The notes beneath the pieces are model-generated. The model had not been told where the DNA came from. It saw only the letters and a list, made by a program, of their open reading frames with translations, and ran no database searches. Position numbers and translations under genes: made by a program. Of a stretch of 28,541 nucleotides of DNA, positions 1 through 7,953 are shown piece after piece. The stretch spans positions 1 through 28,541 of IMG/VR virus record IMGVR_UViG_3300021425_000129. One strand, given 5' to 3'. Within the stretch, counting starts at the first letter, position 1. Each line of letters begins with the position of its first letter. The DNA comes from a virus.

Positions 1-857
1 AGGCTCCTATTATGATCTCTACGTGGCAGAGTCTACAAAACTTAGATCGAAGTTTCTTCTATAATTTTGACACTGTTGTTGTCGACGAAACTCACCTCGC
101 CACAGGTAACACCCTTCAGAAAATTTTGAATTCATGTATTCATGCCGACTTTCGAGTAGGTCTGACGGGAACTTTGACAGGAGAAAAAGTTCATGAAATG
201 TTGCTGATTGGCTCGATAGGTGAACCCAAAAAGATCATCAGCACAAGTGAGTTGATCGAAAACCAGATGTTGAGCGACTTAAAGATTAAATGTTTAATCC
301 TTAATCATAAACTTTCTTCACTAAAAATGGATTATCAGGAAGAGATTCAATATCTGATTTCTCATGAAAAAAGAAACAACTATATCATCAACTTAGCTAA
401 AAAACTTCAGGGCAACACACTGATTCTTTTCAACTATGTGGAGAATCACGGCCTTGTTCTTTTCAATCAAATCGAAAAAGAGGTCTCAGACAAAAACATT
501 TTCTTTATGAGTGGCGACACAAAAGCTGAATTGAGAGAAAATATTCGCCAACATGTTCGAAATCATCATTCCGACAATATTATATTAGCAAGCAGTGGAG
601 TCTTCTCAACTGGTGTTAATATTCCCGCACTTCACAATGTAATTTTTGCTTCACCAACAAAATCGAAAGTTCGAGTTTTACAATCAATTGGCAGAGTTTT
701 GCGAAGGCATAATTCGAAAGAAACTGCTGTTGTATATGATATTGCTGACAAAATTTACACAAGAAAAAACTGTTACGTTTACTCACATTTTCAAGAAAGA
801 TACAAATATTACATTGAAGAAGACTTTGACGTCAAATATTTTGAAGTCTCTTTATAA
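1..857 (+). CDS. uvsW: UvsW-like SF2 DNA/RNA helicase, C-terminal part (5' end outside window)
   Basis: This is the C-terminal part of a superfamily 2 helicase of the T4 UvsW type, which in T4 branch-migrates recombination and replication intermediates and unwinds R-loops at origins. The frame is open from base 3 to the window edge, so the gene begins upstream and the ATG at 12 is internal. Seen in the sequence: a motif II of the DETH kind (VVVDETH), motif III (GLTGTL), then a second RecA-like lobe ending in a motif V region (SSGVFSTGVNIP) and a motif VI of the form QSIGRVLRR. The lobe-1 motifs Q, I and Ia are not in the window. The next gene is gp55, followed by gp47, which fits the T4-like core. 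The UvsW assignment rather than a generic SF2 helicase rests on the motif spellings plus this neighbourhood. Confidence 0.9.
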   Translation, partial: APIMISTWQSLQNLDRSFFYNFDTVVVDETHLATGNTLQKILNSCIHADFRVGLTGTLTGEKVHEMLLIGSIGEPKKIISTSELIENQMLSDLKIKCLILNHKLSSLKMDYQEEIQYLISHEKRNNYIINLAKKLQGNTLILFNYVENHGLVLFNQIEKEVSDKNIFFMSGDTKAELRENIRQHVRNHHSDNIILASSGVFSTGVNIPALHNVIFASPTKSKVRVLQSIGRVLRRHNSKETAVVYDIADKIYTRKNCYVYSHFQERYKYYIEEDFDVKYFEVSL

Positions 858-865
858 TATTTTAT

Positions 866-894
866 TTGACTTTTTATCCTTTTTATGATATAAT
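866..894 (+). promoter_or_regulatory. Sigma-70-type promoter with extended -10, upstream of gp55
   Basis: TTGACT at 866-871, a 17-base spacer, and TATAAT at 889-894 preceded by TGa. Transcription would start near 901, giving a leader of about 47 bases before the gp55 start at 948. It sits just after the uvsW stop codon and shares its architecture with eight other sites in the window. Confidence 0.8.
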
Positions 895-947
895 AAGATT
901 GTATCTCTGTGCAAACCTATTTGAACATTCAGATAAAGGAAAACTTT

Positions 948-1607
948 ATGTCTAAAAATTTCGTTGACAAACAAAAATTTTATGAAAATCTTAAAATAAG
1001 ATATGAAACTGTTCTTTCTGTAAAAGAAAGACAGAAAAAGTATTATATGATGGTAGATGCTGCTGAAGGGCCATTAGAAAGAAAGACAGAAATAAAAGCT
1101 AAAATAAAACAATTACTTCACCGTATTCCTGTAAATGATTTTATCGGTGACTGTATATTAAAGATCTGTAAGAATCTCATTCGTAAGAAAGGATTTATTG
1201 AATTTAGTCAGACACACTCAGAAGATATGATTGGTGATGCAATTGAAAACTGCATTTTGTATGTTTCATCTTTTGATCCTCGCAAATCATCAGAACCCTT
1301 TTCATATTTTACTCAGGTTGCGACATGGGCATTTGTTCGAAGAATCGAAAAAGAAAAACGTGAGGTATATTTTAAACTGAGGACATTACATAATATTGAT
1401 GGTTTGATGGATAGTTCTTTTCAAGAAGAACATGATGATACTTATGATGGTAAGATTATGAGTGAAGATTATAAAATTCACACAAGAAATTATGTTGATG
1501 AATATGAACAAAAAATGGAAAAGAAACGAAATCGTCAACGGAAGAAAAAAGAAAAAAAGAATCTTATCGAATTTTTTACCAATGATAAAGAGGTCGTAAA
1601 TGAATGA
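948..1607 (+). CDS. 55: Late-transcription RNA polymerase sigma factor (gp55-like)
   Basis: A 219-residue protein resembling T4 gp55, the highly diverged sigma-70 family factor that directs host RNA polymerase to TATAAATA late promoters together with the sliding clamp. The recognisable block is DMIGDAIEN (about residues 93-101), FDPRKSSEPFSYF (109-121) and AFVRRIEKEKRE (about 128-139), corresponding to sigma region 2. A very basic Lys/Arg run near residues 185-205 is followed by a short tail. I chose the ATG at 948 over an in-frame GTG at 909 because AAAGGA lies at 935-940 and the GTG has no ribosome site. The stop overlaps the gp47 start by 8 bases, implying translational coupling. An extended -10 promoter lies at 866-894. 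Late-type promoters it could serve are present elsewhere in the window. Confidence 0.92.
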   Translation: MSKNFVDKQKFYENLKIRYETVLSVKERQKKYYMMVDAAEGPLERKTEIKAKIKQLLHRIPVNDFIGDCILKICKNLIRKKGFIEFSQTHSEDMIGDAIENCILYVSSFDPRKSSEPFSYFTQVATWAFVRRIEKEKREVYFKLRTLHNIDGLMDSSFQEEHDDTYDGKIMSEDYKIHTRNYVDEYEQKMEKKRNRQRKKKEKKNLIEFFTNDKEVVNE

Positions 1608-2655
1608 ATGGGTAGCACTCATCACTGACCAACATTTTGGAGTGAGAAATAATTCACAGGTTTTTCTTGAATATCAATTAGACTTTTATGAGGATGTTTT
1701 CTTTCCTGCTCTTGAAGAATATAATGTTTTAGATATTATAGACCTTGGTGACACTTTTGATCGAAGAAAATCAATTGATTTCAATATTTTACATCAAGTG
1801 AAAGAAAGATATTATCGCAAGTTACAGAACATGGGTAAAACGCTTTACTCAATCGTAGGTAATCATACTGCATATTACAAAAACACAAATCGTGTAAACA
1901 CATTAGATTTAGTTCTCAGTGACTTCGATAACATTGTAATCGTAGAAAATCCTGAAATCATTCATGTGAATGAAATGGATGTTCTGATGATGCCATGGAT
2001 CAATGATGAAAATAAAGAACAGGCATTTCAACTACTTCAGCAGAAACATAAGTATTGTTTTGGTCATTTGGAAATCAATGGGTTTGAAATGTATTCAGGA
2101 CATGTTCATCGTGATGGTGAATTTGACAGTAGTTTGTTTTCGAATGTAGAGCATGTATTCTCAGGACATTTTCATAAGAAGAATAAAAAAGGTAACATCA
2201 TGTATCTGGGGAATCCCTATCAACTTACCTGGGGTGACTATGGTGATGTTCGTGGGTTTCATTTGTTGAACATGAAGACAGGTGAGTTGAAGTTTATTGA
2301 AAATCCATATCAGATGTTTCACACAATTGAATATACAGAAAAACCTAAAAAGATTAACTTTGATGAATATAAGAACAGTTATGTCAAGGTAATTTGTCGT
2401 AAGAAAGGAAGTGTGACGAAGTTTGAGAATTTTGTGAAGAAACTTTTAGCAGCAAATCCAATTGATGTGATCATTATTGAAAATGAAAGTGTTTTTGAGA
2501 TTGATGAAATGGAAGACTTTGAAGAAGAAAACACCGCAGAAATTTGTCGAACATCTTCAAGAAAATATGTTGATGAGAATTCAATTTCAAACGGTGCTAA
2601 AATTGAAAATAAAATTCTAAGCTTACTCAACAAGGCTGAAAGGGAGGCTGCTTGA
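1600..2655 (+). CDS. 47: Recombination nuclease subunit gp47 (SbcD/Mre11-like)
   Basis: The nuclease subunit of the phage Mre11-Rad50 type complex, which resects DNA ends for recombination-dependent replication and degrades host DNA in T4. The 351-residue protein carries the calcineurin-like phosphoesterase motifs in order: DQH (D10, H12), GDTFDRR (G50-R56), GNH (G87-H89), GHLE (155-158) and GHFH (189-192). These residues would bind the two metal ions. The start overlaps the end of gp55 (ATGAATGA arrangement). Its partner gp46 lies about 2.2 kb downstream, separated by three genes, whereas in T4 genes 47 and 46 are close together. The length is near T4 gp47. Confidence 0.95.
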   Translation: MNEWVALITDQHFGVRNNSQVFLEYQLDFYEDVFFPALEEYNVLDIIDLGDTFDRRKSIDFNILHQVKERYYRKLQNMGKTLYSIVGNHTAYYKNTNRVNTLDLVLSDFDNIVIVENPEIIHVNEMDVLMMPWINDENKEQAFQLLQQKHKYCFGHLEINGFEMYSGHVHRDGEFDSSLFSNVEHVFSGHFHKKNKKGNIMYLGNPYQLTWGDYGDVRGFHLLNMKTGELKFIENPYQMFHTIEYTEKPKKINFDEYKNSYVKVICRKKGSVTKFENFVKKLLAANPIDVIIIENESVFEIDEMEDFEEENTAEICRTSSRKYVDENSISNGAKIENKILSLLNKAEREAA

Positions 2656-3068
2656 AAAAAAATACTGATCCGCCTAAAGTTCGTAGTTTGGCTGTTAGGT
2701 CAACAACAGATGGTCTTACGAAAAAACAAAGAGAACGTCAACAAAGACTTGAACAACAGAAACTTCAAGCTCAAAAACTTCAAGCTCAAAAACCTAAAAC
2801 AATTTCAATCGAAAAGCAAAATTTTAATGTTGATGATATTTTCACAGAAGAAAAAAGAGCAGTTCGTTTTGCTCAGGGAATGGGAATCAAGAAAATTGAA
2901 TTGAATCGTAAAACAAATAAAATTGAATTTGAACTTGAACCTGAGTTTGACAGTGTTCTGCAAACAATTTGTTCATGGAAACAAATTCAACCAGAAATTT
3001 ATTTGAGTCAGTTATTAATGGAATACTTACTTTCAGTTCAAGAAAAGAAAAAGAAAAAACTTAACTGA
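2652..3068 (+). CDS. Hypothetical protein, Gln/Lys-rich N-terminus
   Basis: A 138-residue protein that I do not recognise. It appears to start at a TTG at 2652, 4 bases inside the end of gp47, with AGGGAGG immediately upstream at 2641-2647; an in-frame ATG occurs much later, so the TTG start is favoured. The first 55 residues are basic and Gln/Lys-rich with a repeated KLQAQ unit, probably an extended or coiled segment. Residues about 60-130 look folded (ERAVRFAQG-like turn, alternating beta pattern IEFELEPEFD, then a helix with YLSQLLMEYLL). The tail is again polylysine. Coupling to gp47 suggests it is translated with the recombination nuclease; a DNA-binding or accessory role is only inference. 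Confidence 0.7.
   Translation: MKKNTDPPKVRSLAVRSTTDGLTKKQRERQQRLEQQKLQAQKLQAQKPKTISIEKQNFNVDDIFTEEKRAVRFAQGMGIKKIELNRKTNKIEFELEPEFDSVLQTICSWKQIQPEIYLSQLLMEYLLSVQEKKKKKLN
2761..2790 (+). repeat. 15-bp perfect tandem duplication inside a gene
   Basis: The unit AACTTCAAGCTCAAA occurs twice head to tail at 2761-2775 and 2776-2790, encoding KLQAQ twice. It is in frame, so a slippage event would add or remove five residues without breaking the gene. Confidence 0.9.
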
Positions 3069-3072
3069 AATA

Positions 3073-3080
3073 GATAAATA
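3073..3080 (+). promoter_or_regulatory. Putative late promoter GATAAATA
   Basis: GATAAATA differs by one base from the T4 late promoter TATAAATA. It lies just after the 3068 stop codon and 29 bases before the ATG of the secreted protein at 3109, with the ribosome site (CAGGAG) in between. This suits a gp55-dependent start near 3087. Confidence 0.5.
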
Positions 3081-3108
3081 TCTTTTTTACTTTCTTTCAG
3101 GAGTTCCT

Positions 3109-3759
3109 ATGAAGAAAATTTTCCTTTCTGCTTGTTTAGCACTTTTTTCAACAGTTGGTTTTGCTGGTGGTCATGAGATGAGCATCGTTGATGAACTTCA
3201 ACCTCGTTGGGTTGGTCTCGGAGAAGCAAGCGCAGAATTCAACAACTATACAGATGATGTAAGTGTAACAGATCAGAGTAATGTAATTGAATTTACTCCA
3301 AGTTATATTCTTGATGAACAAGAGAATGGAATCTCGGCAACTTATCGTGTTTCAATTTTAGCCACTGAATTCAAGAGAAACATTCGTGATAATCGAAATA
3401 TCATGCATCGTTTCAGCGCAAGAACATTGGCACCTATGGTTGGTCTTGGAATCGCAAAAGAATTTCCAATCGCAGACGATACTGAAAAATTGATTATTGG
3501 AACAGACCTATCCTTTGGTCTTTCTTACGATGAGTTTGAAGAAAACGGTGAACGAGTAAACTATGGTCTTTTGGATCACCGAATTCATTTCATTGGAGGA
3601 ATGAACTTCATCAGCTTGGTCAGTTTGACTGATGATACGTTTGTTGGTCTCCAGCACAATATCTATTATCATACGGCAAAAATTCAATATGATGACCGAC
3701 CCGATTCACACTATAAGTTGAAAGACAGTTCAGTGTTTGTCATCGGTATGAAAATGTAA
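3109..3759 (+). CDS. Secreted, predicted outer-membrane beta-barrel protein
   Basis: A 216-residue protein with a clear Sec signal peptide: basic MKK, hydrophobic core IFLSACLALFSTVG, and a probable cleavage after FAG or AGG near residue 20. The mature part alternates polar and hydrophobic residues in strand-like segments (for example VIEFTPSYI, ISATYRVSIL, IIGTDLSFGLSY) and ends with SVFVIGMKM, in the style of membrane barrels whose last strand is hydrophobic. I infer a small outer-membrane or periplasmic barrel; I cannot name a family. AGGAG at 3100-3104 precedes the ATG. A late-type promoter at 3073 and the export signal suggest it modifies the host envelope during infection, for example to block superinfection or affect uptake, but this is speculative. 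Confidence 0.8.
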   Translation: MKKIFLSACLALFSTVGFAGGHEMSIVDELQPRWVGLGEASAEFNNYTDDVSVTDQSNVIEFTPSYILDEQENGISATYRVSILATEFKRNIRDNRNIMHRFSARTLAPMVGLGIAKEFPIADDTEKLIIGTDLSFGLSYDEFEENGERVNYGLLDHRIHFIGGMNFISLVSLTDDTFVGLQHNIYYHTAKIQYDDRPDSHYKLKDSSVFVIGMKM

Positions 3760-3774
3760 CACAAGGAAAACATT

Positions 3775-4878
3775 ATGCGAATTGAAAATGAATTGAAACT
3801 GGATTACAGTGATGTCTTGTTGCGGCCTAAAAGATCGACTCTTGGCTCTCGTAAAGATGTTTCTCTCGTAAGAGAGTTTACTAAGCTCAAGTGGTCTGGT
3901 TTACCAATCATGGCCGCAAACATGGATGGTGTTGGTACAATCGAAATGGCAAGAAAACTTGCTGAGAAGAAGATGTTCACTTGTTTGAAGAAAACATATG
4001 ATACATCTACACTAGTCAAGTTCTTTTGTGATACAGACCATAAAGTTCCAGAATATAATTGTGAATATTCTGCAATGAGTATTGGAATCACTGACTATGA
4101 TTTTCGAAAGTTCTGTGATGTCTTTGCTATGTGTCCTAATCTCAAGTTTATTTGTATTGATGTAGCGAATGGATACAGTGAAAGATTTGTATCTTTTGTG
4201 AAAAAGATTCGTGAGATTTCGAGTAAATTGAAAATCATTGCGGGTAATGTTGTCACTGGTGAGATGACAGAGCAATTGATTCTCAGTGGTGTAGATATTG
4301 TCAAGGTGGGAATCGGACCTGGAAGTGCATGTACCACTCGCATTCAGACAGGAGTCGGTTATCCTCAACTGTCAGCGGTGATTGAATGTGCCGATGCTGC
4401 ACATGGGCTTGGTGGTTTAATCATTGCTGACGGCGGTTGTACGTGTCCTGGTGATGTAGCCAAAGCATTTGCGGGTGGTGCCGATTTCGTGATGCTTGGT
4501 GGCATGTTAGCTGGTCATGATGAAGGTGGTGGCAATATTATTGAAAAACATTATGTCACAAATGAGATTGAATACACCTCTGAAGATTATCCTCAATCGT
4601 ATGAATTGATTCGTGAGACAAAGAAGTTTGTTGAGTTCTACGGCATGAGCAGCAAGAAAGCCAATGACATTCACTTTGGTGGTCTCAAAGATTATCGTGC
4701 CTCTGAAGGTCGTGAGGTGCTGGTGCCCTATCGTGGTCCTGTTGAGAACACAATTCAAGAAATCTTGGGTGGCTTACGAAGTTCTTGTACATATATTGGC
4801 GCTCAAAACTTGAAAAATTTACCAAAGTGTGCTACAATGATTCGAGTATCAAATCAATATAATGAAATTTTCTCTTGA
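3775..4878 (+). CDS. guaC: GMP reductase (IMPDH/GuaC family)
   Basis: A 367-residue TIM-barrel enzyme of the IMPDH/GMPR family, which reductively deaminates GMP to IMP with NADPH. GMPR-type features are the early AANMDGVGT segment, [11 protein letters not shown] with the catalytic cysteine at residue 186, [30 protein letters not shown], and [17 protein letters not shown]. The C-terminal YRGPVENT followed by [12 protein letters not shown] is also typical. There is no CBS domain, as in GuaC. It is slightly longer than the bacterial enzyme (about 347 residues). The ribosome site AAGGAA lies 9 bases ahead of the ATG. It follows the secreted protein by 15 bases, so both may share a transcript. Returning guanine nucleotides to IMP would favour adenine supply in an AT-rich phage. 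All core catalytic motifs look intact. Confidence 0.93.
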   Translation: MRIENELKLDYSDVLLRPKRSTLGSRKDVSLVREFTKLKWSGLPIMAANMDGVGTIEMARKLAEKKMFTCLKKTYDTSTLVKFFCDTDHKVPEYNCEYSAMSIGITDYDFRKFCDVFAMCPNLKFICIDVANGYSERFVSFVKKIREISSKLKIIAGNVVTGEMTEQLILSGVDIVKVGIGPGSACTTRIQTGVGYPQLSAVIECADAAHGLGGLIIADGGCTCPGDVAKAFAGGADFVMLGGMLAGHDEGGGNIIEKHYVTNEIEYTSEDYPQSYELIRETKKFVEFYGMSSKKANDIHFGGLKDYRASEGREVLVPYRGPVENTIQEILGGLRSSCTYIGAQNLKNLPKCATMIRVSNQYNEIFS

Positions 4879-4902
4879 CATTTTCCTCAGAGGTGATATA
4901 AT
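4875..4902 (+). promoter_or_regulatory. Extended -10 promoter abutting the gp46 start codon
   Basis: TTGACA at 4875-4880 overlaps the guaC stop codon (TGA 4876-4878); a 16-base spacer and TGa lead to TATAAT at 4897-4902. The gp46 ATG is the very next base (4903), so a start about 7 bases downstream of the -10 would fall inside gp46. The gp46 ribosome site AGAGG (4889-4893) lies between the two promoter boxes. Confidence 0.7.
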
Positions 4903-6639
4903 ATGCAGATTCAATTCGAAAAAGTGCGCTTCACAAACTTTCTCTCGTTTGGAGCGCATCCTACTGAAATAAAACTCAATGCTTACAAATCAACATTGGT
5001 GACAGGCACGAATTTTTCAGGCAAATCTTCAGCAATACTTGACACTGTGACATTCGCATTGTTCGGCAGAGCCTTTCGCTCAATCAACAAGCCACAACTG
5101 ACCAACATGTATAATGGTAAAGACTGTCTTGTTGAGTTGACCTTTCGCAAAAACAATGTGGGCTACCTTGTTCGCAGAGGAATCAAACCAAATATCTTTG
5201 AAATCTATCGTGATGGGAATAAACTTGACATTCTTTCATCTGCAAAAGATCAACAGACAGAGTTTGAGAAAACTGTTCTCAATTTCTCCTATCAAACCTT
5301 TCAGCAAATTGTAGTTCTTGGTTCAGCAAACTATGTGCCTTTCATGAGATTGAAACCTCAAGAAAGACGATTGATTGTTGATGACATTTTGAATCTACAT
5401 GTTTTCACCAAGATGTCTGATCATTTAAAAACTGAAGTCGCTGAGACAAAAGCTGAGTTACAAACCACTGAAAATCAATTGTTTCTTAAAGAAGAGTTAC
5501 TGAATTCAAAGAGAGAACATTTAGAGGCTCTTTCGAATGTGAATGTTTCAACAGTTGATGAAGAAAAGATTCGTGAAATCAAGGCAGAGATTCGGCATTG
5601 TGTTGAGTTGTGGGAAGAAAAGAATGAAGAAAAAGATAAAATTGTAATTGAAGAAGAAGTTAGCACAGAGGATATTGAAAAAGAAATCAAGAAATATGAG
5701 AAAGTTAAAAACAAAATTATGTATGGTGTGGAGAGCCAAAAGAAAACCTATGACTTTTTCCTAGACAATTCTGAATGTCCTACCTGTCATCAAGAAATTG
5801 CTGAAGACTTTCGCAATTCTCAGATCGAAACTTTGAAAACGAAAATGATGGAGAAGAGAGATGGTGTGGAGAAATTATTAGTTCGTATCAGTGACTTGAA
5901 GAAAAATCAATCCTTGATTGAAGAAGAAAACACTGAGAAAAGAAAGAAGAAAATTTACAAGAGAGAACTTGAAACAGAACTTGAGAACATTCAATATAAG
6001 ATTTCAAGTCGCATCGAAAAGGTTGAGATTCTACAAAATCCTGCCAGCCTGGATGAAACAAAAATTGATCGAACAAAAAAAGAAATCTCTGACCTTGAAA
6101 ATGAAATTGAGATTTTGAACAAAAGAAATCTTGAGTTAGCAGAAGAAGTGGATGTTCAAAAGAATTGTTCATTTCTATTAAAAGATACGGGCATCAAAGC
6201 GACAATCATGAACAAGTATCTGAAATTGTTGAATCAAAACATGAGTACCTATTTGAAACGATTTGGTTTGAAACTGAACTTTTCACTTGAATCTACCTTT
6301 GATGAAAATATCACAAACTTTTCAGGACACACATTCAGTTACTTCTCTTTGAGTGAAGGTGAGAAACTGAGAGTTGACTTAGCAATGATGTTCAGTTGGC
6401 GTAATCTAGCTGCCAAACGAGCAAAGATGAAAACAAATCTGTTGATTATGGATGAAGTGATGGATGGTGCTGCTGATCAATTCCTACAACAAGAATTAGT
6501 TCACCTACTGAATGATATGAAAGGTACAAATTTCTTTGTGATTTCTCACCGAACAGATGGATTACAAGATAAATTTGACCGTAATCTGCATGTTTCTCGC
6601 AACACAGGCTTTTCAATGATTGAGGAGAATCTTTTATGA
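4903..6639 (+). CDS. 46: Recombination nuclease ATPase subunit gp46 (SbcC/Rad50-like)
   Basis: The ABC-type ATPase partner of gp47. The 578-residue protein has Walker A GTNFSGKS (G35-S42), a long charged coiled coil (about 165-290 and 300-425) split by a zinc-hook motif CPTC (C292, C295), the ABC signature SEGEK (from S484), Walker B LLIMDE (D517, E518) and the H-loop histidine H549. This is the complete Rad50 layout at about T4 gp46 length. The start is set by AGAGG at 4889-4893 and by homology of the first strand and Walker A spacing. The stop overlaps the next gene's start (ATGA, 6636-6639). In this phage gp46 is separated from gp47 by accessory genes and has its own promoter-like site that abuts the start codon. 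Confidence 0.95.
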   Translation: MQIQFEKVRFTNFLSFGAHPTEIKLNAYKSTLVTGTNFSGKSSAILDTVTFALFGRAFRSINKPQLTNMYNGKDCLVELTFRKNNVGYLVRRGIKPNIFEIYRDGNKLDILSSAKDQQTEFEKTVLNFSYQTFQQIVVLGSANYVPFMRLKPQERRLIVDDILNLHVFTKMSDHLKTEVAETKAELQTTENQLFLKEELLNSKREHLEALSNVNVSTVDEEKIREIKAEIRHCVELWEEKNEEKDKIVIEEEVSTEDIEKEIKKYEKVKNKIMYGVESQKKTYDFFLDNSECPTCHQEIAEDFRNSQIETLKTKMMEKRDGVEKLLVRISDLKKNQSLIEEENTEKRKKKIYKRELETELENIQYKISSRIEKVEILQNPASLDETKIDRTKKEISDLENEIEILNKRNLELAEEVDVQKNCSFLLKDTGIKATIMNKYLKLLNQNMSTYLKRFGLKLNFSLESTFDENITNFSGHTFSYFSLSEGEKLRVDLAMMFSWRNLAAKRAKMKTNLLIMDEVMDGAADQFLQQELVHLLNDMKGTNFFVISHRTDGLQDKFDRNLHVSRNTGFSMIEENLL

Positions 6640-7439
6640 TGTTGATGTCCAATTTGGATGTTGGTTTTGAAATTGAAGGAATGGCTCTTGAATCAAATTA
6701 TTCTTTTATCAAAAAGAAAGCGAAAGAATTTGGTATTGTTTTTTGGACCGGTGATTCATCCATTGTAGTTGATGACGAAATGTATGAAGTTGGAATCTAT
6801 GAAGATGAAGATCTTTATGAAGAGGAAGAAGTCATACCATTTGAAATCAATACAAAATGTGTAACGATTACACCAAGAAACATTCTCAAAGTTCGTAAGT
6901 TTTTTGAAGACTTATACTATGAAGGTTTAGTGACAAATGATACCTGCGCCTTACATCTTCATGTAAAAAGAGTTGATGAGAAATTGAAGTCTCAAAGTGC
7001 CTTATATACATCTGCAATGATGTTGGCATATCTTGTTGAAACAAAAAAATATGAATCATTTCTGACTTTTGAATATGAAAAGATGTCTCATAGTTTTTGG
7101 TCAGATGAAAAGGGTATGCTTGAAGAATATGAATATCTGAAAAAAACAATTGACAATGATTCGAAGAAACTTTCAACAAAAAGAAAACGAGGATTGTTTC
7201 ACATACATGAGACAGGAACTCTTGAATGGCGAGGACCAAGAGGCTTTCTGGATGCGAATCCAATTGTGTTCTGTAATCATGACTTGAAATCATATCATAC
7301 TCGACTGTTTCGTTTTATAAAGTTTTTGTTTAGTGTAATACCAGTTCTTCGTGATGCTTGCAATGGTGTAGGCATCGAGTATAGTGAAGAAAGTGTATAT
7401 TGGAAAATATATCAAAAGAAAATTCAGAAAGGATACTAA
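6636..7439 (+). CDS. Amidoligase-like protein (putative COOH-NH2 ligase)
   Basis: A 267-residue protein with the motif series I associate with the amidoligase family related to glutamine synthetase and glutamate-cysteine ligase: an N-terminal strand with GFEIEG (residues 10-15), GDSS (39-42), FEINTKCVTITP (69-80) where the family has an E-x-VSP-like element, LHLHV (106-110) resembling the family's H-x-H metal site, and TLEWRGPRG (195-203) resembling the late E-x-R. Between them is a helical region. Such enzymes join a carboxyl group to an amine using ATP, making peptide-like bonds. The start at 6636 overlaps the gp46 stop; GAGGAG at 6622-6627 supports it. It overlaps the deformylase start by one base. 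The family call comes from motif resemblance only; the acidic insert DEDLYEEEE (57-65) is unusual. Confidence 0.55.
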   Translation: MMLMSNLDVGFEIEGMALESNYSFIKKKAKEFGIVFWTGDSSIVVDDEMYEVGIYEDEDLYEEEEVIPFEINTKCVTITPRNILKVRKFFEDLYYEGLVTNDTCALHLHVKRVDEKLKSQSALYTSAMMLAYLVETKKYESFLTFEYEKMSHSFWSDEKGMLEEYEYLKKTIDNDSKKLSTKRKRGLFHIHETGTLEWRGPRGFLDANPIVFCNHDLKSYHTRLFRFIKFLFSVIPVLRDACNGVGIEYSEESVYWKIYQKKIQKGY

Positions 7440-7951
7440 TGGACTTTCAACTTGTGACTGAAGACAATTTAGATTATCTCCGTCAAAAATCAACACCTTT
7501 TAATTTTGAACAACCTCAATGTGATGCTGATGATTTGGCAAAAGGTATTGCTGATTATGTTACAAAAGCAAAGGCATTTGGTGTAGCGGGTGTTCAGTTG
7601 TCAATGCCATATCGTGTGTTTGGTGTTTATGTCGAAGAAGGTAAGTTTCAAGTGATGTATAATCCAGAATTACTTTTAGCAAATGAACAGAAAAAAATAG
7701 TTGAAACCGAAGGATGTCTGAGTTTTCCTGATTTGTTTCTAAATATAAATAGACCAAAAGAAATTTGTGTCAAATACCAAGACACTACAGGTAAGCTAAA
7801 TACTATAGAGTTAAAAGATTATTATGCGAGAGGTTTTTTGCATGAATTAGATCATTTGAATGGTGTTGTTTTTACTGATTATGTTGGCAAACTTGCTCTC
7901 AAAATGGCGAGAAAGAAAGTGCAAAAACTTAATAAAAGAAAAAGGAAATAA
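7439..7951 (+). CDS. def: Peptide deformylase
   Basis: A 170-residue metallohydrolase that removes the N-formyl group from nascent proteins. The three family motifs are present: GVAGVQ (residues 48-53, motif 1), EGCLS (91-95, with metal ligand C93) and HELDH (135-139, two histidine ligands and the catalytic glutamate). The C-terminus is a basic tail rich in lysine and arginine (about 155-170), where phage deformylases are often short. The start at the ATG at 7439 overlaps the previous stop codon (TAATG), with AGAAAGGA upstream; an in-frame ATG at 7400 lies inside the preceding gene and is rejected. Phage deformylases are known from marine T4-like phages. The tight overlap suggests that it is made together with the amidoligase-like protein. 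Confidence 0.95.
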   Translation: MDFQLVTEDNLDYLRQKSTPFNFEQPQCDADDLAKGIADYVTKAKAFGVAGVQLSMPYRVFGVYVEEGKFQVMYNPELLLANEQKKIVETEGCLSFPDLFLNINRPKEICVKYQDTTGKLNTIELKDYYARGFLHELDHLNGVVFTDYVGKLALKMARKKVQKLNKRKRK

Positions 7952-7953
7952 CA

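Noticed and set aside
909-947. GTG start at 909 extending gp55 by 13 residues.
   Set aside because: It has no ribosome site and lies within about 8 bases of the predicted transcript start, while ATG 948 has AAAGGA at the right distance.
3775-4878. GMP reductase as part of a modified-purine (2-aminoadenine) DNA pathway.
   Set aside because: No PurZ-like or related polymerase or hydrolase gene is present in the window; the simpler reading is nucleotide balancing.
5039-5070. TTGACA-like boxes inside genes (near 5039, 5226 and 8279).
   Set aside because: No -10 element stands at 16-18 bases, unlike the nine accepted promoters.
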